The position numbers were made by a program, and so were the translations under genes. From Acidobacteriota bacterium (GTDB lineage: Bacteria; Acidobacteriota; Terriglobia; Bryobacterales; Bryobacteraceae), in NCBI GenBank assembly GCA_017304135.1, contig JAFLBB010000017.1:1-64000 (forward strand): DNA of 64,000 nt, read 5' to 3'. This document shows, in pieces, positions 53,693-64,000 of the stretch (its first letter is position 1; each line of letters opens with the position of its first letter). The notes below the pieces were generated by a model. It searched no databases and was not told the origin of the DNA. It saw only the letters and a program-made list of their open reading frames with translations.

Positions 53693-54115
53693 ATGGCCAA
53701 ACGCAGAGATCTCCTCGCTCTCGCCGGGCTTGCCCCGTTCGGGGTTCCCGCTCTCCTCAGTGCCGCCTCCGGCAAGAAACTCTCCAATGTGACCTTGCCC
53801 GCCTCGCAAGCAACGGTGCAGAAACACGCCTTTGGCGATCATGGAGTCTATTTCTCCGGCGCCACCGATCAATTGAAGTTCATGGAAGCGGGCAATCTGC
53901 TGCTGAAATCGGGCATGGAGCCCCATCCGCCGCACGCTCACCCCGAGGAGGAGTTTCTGCTGGTGACCGAAGGCGCCGGCGCGATCATGGTTGACGGCAA
54001 AACCACCCAGGTGGGGCCGGGCAGCATGATGTACTGCGCCGCCAACAAGAGCCATCACATCAAGAATACCGGCAAAACTCCCTTGCTCTTCTACTACTAC
54101 AAGTGGCAGGCTTGA
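53693..54115 (+). CDS. Exported cupin protein
   Basis: 140 residues. KRRDLLALAGLAPFGVPALLSAA is a likely twin-arginine signal. The cupin core has the metal-binding first motif H78, H81, H83, E87 (PHPPHAHPEEEFLLVTEG) and the second with PGSMMYCAANKSHHIKNTG. The short size points to a one-domain cupin that binds a metal ion; activity unknown. Confidence 0.85.
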   Translation: MAKRRDLLALAGLAPFGVPALLSAASGKKLSNVTLPASQATVQKHAFGDHGVYFSGATDQLKFMEAGNLLLKSGMEPHPPHAHPEEEFLLVTEGAGAIMVDGKTTQVGPGSMMYCAANKSHHIKNTGKTPLLFYYYKWQA

Positions 54116-54178
54116 GAGCCGTCGGCCCTCAAGCCGGCTGAAACCCGAACCACGGCCTGACGCGTCACACCAGCGTCT

Positions 54179-54754
54179 ATGATTCGCACCACGCTGCTCA
54201 CCTTCACCATCGCCGTGGCCTCTTTGGCCGCCGACTTTCCCGCCATCGAATACCGCGTTCTGGCTACCTCGAAAACCTCCACCATGGAAAAGGAGATGAA
54301 CGAGGCCGCCGCGCAGGGCTTCCGCTTTGCCGCCACCATGGGCGGCGAAACGGCATTTGGCGGAAAGGAAGCCGTGGTTACCATGGCCAAACCCGCCACG
54401 GCTGCCGCCGAAAGTGCCACCTGGCGCTACCTTCTGCTGGCTACCAACCGCACCTCGACGATGCAAAAGGAAATCGCCGACGCTGCTCTCCAGGGCTACG
54501 TCTATAAGGGGCAAACGGTCTTTAGCTCCGCATTCGGCGGGCAGGAGGTGGCGGTCATCCTCGAACGCGACACGGCCAACTCCGCGGCCCGCGACGAGTA
54601 TCTTCTGCTGGCAACCTCGAAGACATCCACCATGCAGAAGGAGTTGAGCGATGCCGGACGAGACGGCTATGAGTTAGTGGGCATGACCGTCGGCAAGACC
54701 GCCATGCGCGGCAGCGAGGTCGTTTGTATCCTGCGTCGCCCGGCGTCGCGCTAA
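54179..54754 (+). CDS. Exported protein of three internal repeats
   Basis: 191 residues, signal peptide at 1-18 (TTLLTFTIAVASLAA). Then three copies of a 48-50-residue unit at about 24-71, 83-131 and 140-188. Each unit contains EYRVLATSKTSTMEKEMNEA or RYLLLATNRTSTMQKEIADA or EYLLLATSKTSTMQKELSDA, then an aromatic/glycine turn (QGFRF, QGYVY, DGYEL) and a beta hairpin (AFGGKEAVVTMAK, AFGGQEVAVILER, MRGSEVVCILRR). The unit is a strand-helix-strand module, reminiscent of DUF4177. Function unknown. Confidence 0.78.
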   Translation: MIRTTLLTFTIAVASLAADFPAIEYRVLATSKTSTMEKEMNEAAAQGFRFAATMGGETAFGGKEAVVTMAKPATAAAESATWRYLLLATNRTSTMQKEIADAALQGYVYKGQTVFSSAFGGQEVAVILERDTANSAARDEYLLLATSKTSTMQKELSDAGRDGYELVGMTVGKTAMRGSEVVCILRRPASR

Positions 54755-54760
54755 GTGCCG

Positions 54761-55699
54761 CTAAGTGGTTGGCTTGATCGAAGCGGCCGGGTCGGCAACC
54801 TCGAACTTAGGACCGTTTTCGTCCCAGTCCTCGGCCTTGAACATACGCCCGGCGCCCTTGGGGCCGTCCAGTTCCTTCACGCTCATCATCGCCTTTGAGC
54901 CCTTCACGCGCACCCAGACGTGATGGTAGAAACGGCCTTCCTTGAAGCCGTGGCCCTGTTCCAGAGCCTTCTCCATCGTGCCGCCCGAGCTGCCCACTTC
55001 CATATAGGCGATGCCGTCGCGCACGATGCGCACGAAGACGTGGCCGTGACCGCTGATGATGTGCTCCACCCCGTACTTCTTGGCCAACTGGTGCAGCGGG
55101 AAATCGCCCGAGCCCAGCTTCAGCGGCGCAATCCAGTAAGGCTTGTGGAAGAAGACAAACTTCGGCCGCTTGTCCTTGTTCGCCTCAAGGTCCTTTTCGA
55201 GAAACTTGATCTGGTCTTCGGTCAGGTCGTTGGTACGGCTATTGTCGAGCACGGTGAAGTGCGCTTCCTGGTAATCGAAGCTATAGAAGGTGGGCCGCTT
55301 GGACTCCTTCTCGTACAGCGCCTTCGAGGTGTCATTGAAGACGTCGTGGTTACCCGGCGTGAAATAGAGCGGATAGTGGCTGTAGCGCTGGAAGAGCGGG
55401 CGTAGCTCGCTCCATTGCGCATCCAGGTCGGCGTCGCGGCCCCCTTGAATGGTGTCGCCGACGTTGATTACGAAGTCCGGGTGCAGCAGGTCCACTTCGC
55501 GCCAAATGCGCCCGTAGATCTCCGGTTGCGCCCCGCCAGTGCGGTCGCCCAGGATGGAAAAGCGGAAGTCGTTCTTCGGCTCCGTCACCGCCCTGGTGAC
55601 AATGACACCGCCGAACACCAGCACCACCAGCGCGGTCGCCAATCGCCCTCTTTGCTGACTCTTCACCTGGATCGCACTCCTTCTGGACGATTGTGCCAC
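54761..55699 (-). CDS. Membrane-anchored metallophosphoesterase
   Basis: 312 residues. An N-terminal membrane segment (LATALVVLVFGGVIVT) tethers a calcineurin-like domain outside the cytoplasm. Metal-binding motifs are ILGDRTGG (the GDxH counterpart lacks the usual histidine), INVGDTIQGG, TPGNHDVF, a histidine in VFFHKPYW and HIISGHGHVFVRI. Substrate unknown. It ends six bases from the end of the triple-repeat gene and starts 25 bases from the divergent glycosyltransferase. Confidence 0.85.
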   Translation of the reverse strand: MAQSSRRSAIQVKSQQRGRLATALVVLVFGGVIVTRAVTEPKNDFRFSILGDRTGGAQPEIYGRIWREVDLLHPDFVINVGDTIQGGRDADLDAQWSELRPLFQRYSHYPLYFTPGNHDVFNDTSKALYEKESKRPTFYSFDYQEAHFTVLDNSRTNDLTEDQIKFLEKDLEANKDKRPKFVFFHKPYWIAPLKLGSGDFPLHQLAKKYGVEHIISGHGHVFVRIVRDGIAYMEVGSSGGTMEKALEQGHGFKEGRFYHHVWVRVKGSKAMMSVKELDGPKGAGRMFKAEDWDENGPKFEVADPAASIKPTT

Positions 55700-55724
55700 G
55701 CGGCGGGCAATTTTTGGTGAACGA

Positions 55725-57551
55725 ATGCACTATTTCCGTGAGATGCCGTTCTCGCTTGCGCCCCTCGACCGCGCCATCGCCGCCCTGCTCCCCCTGCTTG
55801 GCGCGTGGATCCTGTTGAGCGCGTTGGACGATCTCGTGCTGCTCGGGGCCTGGCTCATCGCCCGCTTCCGGGGCGAACTGCCCCGCCTGCCCAACGTCAC
55901 CCAGTTGGCCGCCACCGACCACCGCCGCATTGCCGTCTTTGTACCCTGCTGGAAGGAATCCGAAGTCATTGCCGGCATGCTCCGCCACAACCTGGCCGCC
56001 ATCGGCTACGACCGCTTCGCCTTTTTCGTTGGCGCCTACCCGAACGACTCGCCCACTGTAACCGCCATTGAGCAGATGGCCGCCGCCGACCCGCGCATCC
56101 ACCTCGCCCTGGTCCCGCACAACGGCCCCACCAGCAAGGCTGACTGCCTGAACTGGGTCTATCAGCGCATGCTGCTGGCTGAAGAACAATCCGGCGAGCG
56201 CTTCGACCTTGTCCTGATGCACGACGCCGAGGACCTGATCCATCCCGAGGAGATGCGCTTCGTCAACTGGTTCGCGCGCGACTACGGCTTCATCCAGACC
56301 CCCGTACTGCCCCTGGCTACCCCGCCGAGGATGTGGGTACATGGGCTCTATATTGACGATTTCACCGAATTTCACTCCAAGGATCTGCCCGCGCGCTGGT
56401 GGCTGGGCGGCTTCATCCCCAGTTCCGGCGTGGGGACTGCCTTGCGCCGCGATGCGATTGAAACACTCGCCGCCTCCTCGTCGAACCACATTTTCGAACC
56501 CGGCAGCCTGACCGAGGACTACGAATTGGGCTGCCGCATGTCGCGCCTCGGCGTAAAGCAACTCTTCGTGCCCGTCGAGCCTCCCGTAGCAACCGAACTG
56601 CCACCGTTGGCCACGCGCGAGATGTTCCCCACGACGTTTTACACCGCATTGCGGCAGCGCACGCGCTGGGTCACCGGCATTTCGCTGCAGGGCATGGAGC
56701 GGCACGGCGTGGGCATCACGCTCGCCGAAACCTGGTGGTTCTGGCGCGACCGCAAGGGGCTGATCGGGAACCCGTTGAGTTTGCTCGCCAATTTGATGTT
56801 CCTCTATGGCCTGGCGACAGCCGCGCACGCCTCGGCGGCGCACATCCCATGGCGGCTGGGCGAACTCGTCGCGGCCGCAGTGCCCAGTTGGATGGTAGCG
56901 GCCACGGCGCTGGCAGGTCTGATGCAGGTGGGCGCCCGGTCGTGGCTCGTGTCGCGCATCTACGGCTGGCCGATGGCCGCCCGCACGCCGCTGCGCTCAT
57001 TGGTTGGCAACTTCCTGAATGGCGCGGCGACAGTCTGCGCCGTCCACCGCTACCTGGCGGCGCGCTGGAGCCGGCGGCCACTGGTGTGGTTGAAAACCTC
57101 ACACGACTATCCCAGCATTGAGGCGCTGCGGGAACACAAACGGCCGCTGGAAGAGGTGCTGGTAGGCTCTCGCTATCTCACGCCGGCGGACCTGGCTGCC
57201 GCCAAGCTGGCGCTGGCTCCCGGCGCCGACCTGCTGCCTCATCTGGTGCAGCTCGGCCTCATTACCGAGGACGGGGCACTGGAATCGCTCTGTGTGCAGC
57301 ACGGCGTGGAGTCGGCTGAAGTGCCGGCTTCGGCCGTGCGGCGTGAGCTGGCCCGCGCCCTGCCGCGCAGTCTGAGCGCCCGCTATCGCATCCTGCCGTA
57401 CGCCATTGTGAACGGTGAGTTGCATGTGGCCAGTCCGCACATGCCCCCCGAGGACTGGCGGAATGCGCTGCGGCGACACACCACGCTCAACTTGCGCGTG
57501 GTGCTGGTGACCGAAAGCAACTATCGGCGACTATGCGATGAATACTTATAA
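55725..57551 (+). CDS. NfrB-like glycosyltransferase with MshEN-like C-terminus
   Basis: 608 residues. The N-terminal half is a family-2-type glycosyltransferase: VFVPCWKESEVIAGML, a donor-site LMHDAEDLIHPEEM (D-x-D equivalent) and LTEDYELGCRMSRLG plus RQRTRWVTGISLQGMER, the QxxRW-type signature of processive enzymes. Membrane segments lie at about 15-45 and again at 345-430. The C-terminal part (from about 470) resembles a MshEN/T2SSE-N domain with LLPHLVQLGLITEDGALESLCVQHGVE, matching the c-di-GMP-binding repeat pattern. The overall architecture is that of NfrB, the phage N4 adsorption protein B that exports an N-acetylmannosamine glycan. Start 55725 is preferred over ATG 55743. Confidence 0.85.
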   Translation: MHYFREMPFSLAPLDRAIAALLPLLGAWILLSALDDLVLLGAWLIARFRGELPRLPNVTQLAATDHRRIAVFVPCWKESEVIAGMLRHNLAAIGYDRFAFFVGAYPNDSPTVTAIEQMAAADPRIHLALVPHNGPTSKADCLNWVYQRMLLAEEQSGERFDLVLMHDAEDLIHPEEMRFVNWFARDYGFIQTPVLPLATPPRMWVHGLYIDDFTEFHSKDLPARWWLGGFIPSSGVGTALRRDAIETLAASSSNHIFEPGSLTEDYELGCRMSRLGVKQLFVPVEPPVATELPPLATREMFPTTFYTALRQRTRWVTGISLQGMERHGVGITLAETWWFWRDRKGLIGNPLSLLANLMFLYGLATAAHASAAHIPWRLGELVAAAVPSWMVAATALAGLMQVGARSWLVSRIYGWPMAARTPLRSLVGNFLNGAATVCAVHRYLAARWSRRPLVWLKTSHDYPSIEALREHKRPLEEVLVGSRYLTPADLAAAKLALAPGADLLPHLVQLGLITEDGALESLCVQHGVESAEVPASAVRRELARALPRSLSARYRILPYAIVNGELHVASPHMPPEDWRNALRRHTTLNLRVVLVTESNYRRLCDEYL

Positions 57552-57863
57552 AAGAACAGGTTACGAAGGATTGAGGAGACGATTTATGGCCCACCACTTG
57601 CACTGGGAATTTCGCCGTGGTAGTCTGAGAAGGTTGTCAGCGGGTCCTGAGCCGCACGGTGCAAACCGAAGGGGAACAGGGCAAAGCGATTGTTGAGATC
57701 GCACTCCTCCAACGTAGTCGGATCGGAAATGACCGGCAAGCCCACGATGGCTTGAGATGAGGGTTCTGAAACGGCAGGTTGAAGCAAGAATGAGGAAAAG
57801 CTGGATAACGAAAACGGAAAGTGGTAATCTGAAAAGGTTGCGCGGTTGAGCGGCAAAAGCCGG

Positions 57864-57892
57864 TTGCAAAGCGCAGAATGGTCTGCTACAGT
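57864..57892 (+). promoter_or_regulatory. Candidate rRNA promoter
   Basis: TTGCAA (57864-57869) and TACAGT (57887-57892) are separated by exactly 17 bases, with TGC immediately before the -10 element, an extended -10. Each hexamer matches four of six consensus positions. It is correctly placed and oriented to drive the rRNA operon. Confidence 0.45.
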
Positions 57893-57903
57893 ACATACTG
57901 TAG
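57886..57903. repeat. Palindrome over the -10 of the rRNA promoter candidate
   Basis: CTACAGTA-CA-TACTGTAG, perfect eight-base arms with a two-base centre. It covers the -10 hexamer and its TACA/TGTA ends recall BlaI/CopY-type operators. A repressor site is an inference. Confidence 0.5.
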
Positions 57904-58252
57904 AGTGAGTGAGAGCAGCGGAAGGAAGTTGGCTGCAGGCCGCAATGGCCCGGTAGCCGAACGGTAAGGCCCTCAAAGCGGGGGCGATCCCGGAAGCAGT
58001 TCCTTTTTAAGTTGTTTCAGACCCCAAAAAAATATTCTCAGGTTGACGCTCGCCCACAAGGAGCTTGAGCGCGCCTGGATGCAAGTTTCGAGGTAGCAGT
58101 TGATCTGGTCCGGTTCGCCGTGCCAGGTTGGGTGCCAAGTTGTTTGACAATCTGGTTGGATACAAAGCAATTCGTCAGACGCTTTGAGTGAAGCGGGATC
58201 GAGAGCCCGCCGGAGCTAGCCCTCTGGTGTGGTTCGAATCAAACTCACAATT

Positions 58253-59750
<1,498 letters not shown>

Positions 59751-60021
59751 AAGAGAAACGGGAGTGCAGATGCTGAATTGGTGAGTCGGTCCCTGTGTAC
59801 GGGGAGGCTCGCCGGCCGGACGCCCTTCGGGGTGTATGGTTACTGTAAGCATCAGTCGTTGCACTCTTCAAAAATCCCGCGTCTCTTCTCGAAGTGTCTC
59901 GGATTGTCTGGGATGGCTGGCTGAGCCGCCTCCTGTATCCAACCAGCCTCGAAACCAGTTTGCTTGCGGCCGCGCTGCAGGCATTACCCGGTCGCTTAAT
60001 CGGACGGCCGGGAGATCCAGT
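59751..60021 (+). other. 16S-tRNA spacer (ITS part 1)
   Basis: 271 bases between 16S and tRNA-Ala. It can fold: GAGTGCA (59762-59768) pairs with TGCACTC (59860-59866) and GATGCT (59769-59774) with AGCATC (59848-59853), leaving a one-sided six-base bulge. This may belong to the 16S processing stem. No gene seen. Confidence 0.6.
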
Positions 60022-60097
60022 GGGGCTGTAGCTCAGCTGGGAGAGCACCTGCTTTGCAAGCAGGGGGTCACCGGTTCGATCCCGGTCAGCTCCACCA
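60022..60097 (+). tRNA. tRNA-Ala (TGC)
   Basis: Acceptor GGGGCTG pairs with CAGCTCC (one G-U). Anticodon stem CCTGC/GCAGG with loop TTTGCAA gives anticodon TGC. T arm ACCGGTTCGATCCCGGT; CCA is encoded at 60095-60097. It sits first of two in the 16S-23S spacer. Confidence 0.98.
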
Positions 60098-60118
60098 GCT
60101 ACGCTCGGCACGGAGTCT

Positions 60119-60195
<77 letters not shown>

Positions 60196-60512
60196 TCATC
60201 CGGGAGGCAGGGCAAGCTGGCGAAGTCAGGAAGACGGAAGCCGTGGTTCTCTGGTGAGAATCGCGACTTGCGGAGTCCTGATGGACAAAGCGAATGTTGT
60301 TTGACAACTGAATATTGACGGGCACTGCACAAGTTCGTGCCAGTCTGCTGAATGGGGAAGTCGAAGTACTGATCCCATCGGAAAGGCTGGTCGTAAATGA
60401 GCGCTGCTGGCGGGGAACGGATGCTGTATGAGAGCCGTTCAATGATCCGCTGGCGACCATGGACCCTTCCACGCGGTCCGTGAGTCTGCTCTGTGTTGTG
60501 TGTAAATTTTAT
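60196..60512 (+). other. tRNA-23S spacer with boxA and 23S processing stem
   Basis: 317 bases. The sequence GTTGTTTGACAA at 60296-60307 repeats the leader copy at 58139 and looks like boxA antitermination sequence. Bases 60311-60333 are complementary, with a small bulge, to 63463-63483 after 23S, and 60502-60519 are perfectly complementary over 18 bases to 63412-63429. Together these build the long RNase III stem that brackets 23S. No coding sequence. Confidence 0.8.
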
Positions 60513-63420
<2,908 letters not shown>

Positions 63421-63536
63421 AAAATTTACTCATTACATAGAGCAAACGCTCATTACGTCTAGCTTGTGCACCCCGTCAATATTTAAGTTCCAAAAGATTC
63501 GGCGCCGCGTCGCTAAACGCGTTTCGCCTTCAGCTT

Positions 63537-63652
63537 TTGGGTGGCTCTAGCGAGAAGGTCACACCCGTTCCCATCCCGAACACGGCAGTTAAGCTTCTCA
63601 GCCCCGATGGTACTGCATGGGCGACTGTGTGGGAGAGTAGGACGCCGCCCAA
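63537..63652 (+). rRNA. 5S ribosomal RNA
   Basis: About 116 bases. Helix I pairs TTGGGTGGC (63537-63545) with GCCGCCCAA (63644-63652). The loop sequences CCGTTCCCATCCCGAACACGG, AGTTAAGC and CGATGGTACT are standard. Boundaries come from helix pairing. Confidence 0.97.
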
Positions 63653-63661
63653 TTAACTTTG

Positions 63662-63689
63662 AAAAGCCCCGCCACCTGCGGGGCTTTTT
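63662..63689 (+). terminator. rRNA operon Rho-independent terminator
   Basis: AAAAGCCCCGC (63662-63672), loop CACCT, GCGGGGCTTTT (63678-63688), then a T-run. Stem of 11 pairs and five T's, ten bases after 5S. Confidence 0.92.
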
Positions 63690-63727
63690 CATTTGCAGCC
63701 TCCTCCCGGCCGTGCCATAATCCCCCC

Positions 63728-64000
63728 GTGGCCGCCCCTTCTGAATCCCCCCAATATCACTACCTTCACTTCCACTGCACGGCGGAGGGCACTCCGCTTC
63801 TCGTCCTCTACCTGAAAACCATCCTCCTCTCCATCCTCACTCTCGGCATCTACTCCTTCTGGGGACGTACCGAGATCCGCCGCTACCTCCATAACGAGGT
63901 GTTCGCCGGCGACGACCGTTTCGAGTGGCACGGCACCGCTCTGGAACTCCTCGTCGGCTGGCTGAAGGCCATCGCCGTCCTCATTGTCATTTACGGACTC
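63728..64000 (+). CDS. DUF898 (YjgN-like) membrane protein, cut by window edge
   Basis: From GTG 63728 the frame stays open to the right edge (91 codons). Landmarks: LKTILLSILTLGIYSFWGRTEIRRYLHNEVFAGDDRFEWHGTALELLVGWLKA. The TLGIYSFW...RRY block and GD-RFE-HGT-EL-GW-K block are the DUF898 signature; family members are multi-span inner-membrane proteins of unknown function. The GTG has no strong ribosome binding site, so a start further in is possible. It follows the rRNA terminator by 39 bases, so it should have its own promoter. Confidence 0.85.
   Translation, partial: MAAPSESPQYHYLHFHCTAEGTPLLVLYLKTILLSILTLGIYSFWGRTEIRRYLHNEVFAGDDRFEWHGTALELLVGWLKAIAVLIVIYGL

Larger units (their letters stand above)
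57552..58252 (+). promoter_or_regulatory. rRNA operon leader and promoter region
   Basis: 701 bases before 16S with no confirmed gene. It holds an imperfect 20-base direct repeat (57617-57636 and 57821-57840, 18 of 20 identical), a candidate promoter (57864-57892), a palindrome (57886-57903), a tRNA 5'-half-like sequence (about 57947-57974) and a boxA-like GTTGTTTGACAA at 58139-58150 that recurs exactly before 23S. A 36-codon frame (57586-57696) behind GAGGAG is noted but has no recognisable product. Confidence 0.6.

Noticed and set aside
58231..58246. GGTTCGAATC before 16S as a tRNA T arm
   Set aside because: The flanking bases do not form the five-pair T stem and no other tRNA arms are nearby.

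Overview
The window is a high-GC bacterial chromosome segment. It most likely comes from Acidobacteriota, in or near the Solibacter/Bryobacter lineage. That assignment is an inference from gene content: a DUF1592-type cytochrome next to a Tat-exported DUF1552 protein, several exported PQQ-like beta-propellers, barrels with carboxypeptidase-regulatory domains, a GWxTD protein, and the look of the 16S gene. No insertion sequence, prophage or CRISPR array was seen. Genes run off both ends.

1-13.8 kb is metabolic: two convergent threonine-synthase-like genes, a zinc dehydrogenase, the agmatine-to-putrescine pair aguA/aguB with touching stop and start codons, an exported M14 peptidase translationally coupled to two 2-hydroxyacid dehydrogenases, fabG, and ubiD followed by a gltS-type transporter. 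13.9-19.5 kb holds a DUF3667-like membrane protein whose zinc-ribbon start is out of frame with its ribosome binding site, a histidine kinase, a C39-like protein, rpsA, and an Mrr-type restriction endonuclease behind a leader with two dyads.

19.5-25.9 kb has three exported beta-propellers, two of them near-copies, then tRNA-Lys, a DUF465 protein and an aminotransferase with a tiny OB-fold partner. 25.9-38.3 kb has a TonB-dependent receptor, DinB, an exported amine oxidase coupled to an exported MsrB, an IlvD/Edd dehydratase, an HNH endonuclease, the DUF1592/DUF1552 pair, a degraded patch and an M20 peptidase.

38.3-40.7 kb is the most interesting locus. A PAAR protein carries a glycine-rich hydrophobic segment and an M91 (NleD-like) metallopeptidase. 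It overlaps a small lipoprotein gene and is followed by an FHA domain fused to a DcrB/Eag-like chaperone domain. This reads as an orphan secreted-effector module with candidate immunity and loading proteins; no secretion-apparatus genes are in the window.

40.7-57.6 kb has an amidohydrolase, two barrel or surface proteins including GWxTD, a large PDZ/PAS kinase coupled to an NtrC-type regulator whose sigma-54 loop reads GAFTSA, a GT9-like transferase, a cupin, a protein made of three internal repeats, a phosphoesterase, and an NfrB-like glycosyltransferase with a MshEN-like tail. 57.6-63.7 kb is a complete rRNA operon (leader, 16S, tRNA-Ala, tRNA-Ile, 23S, 5S, terminator), followed by a truncated DUF898 gene.
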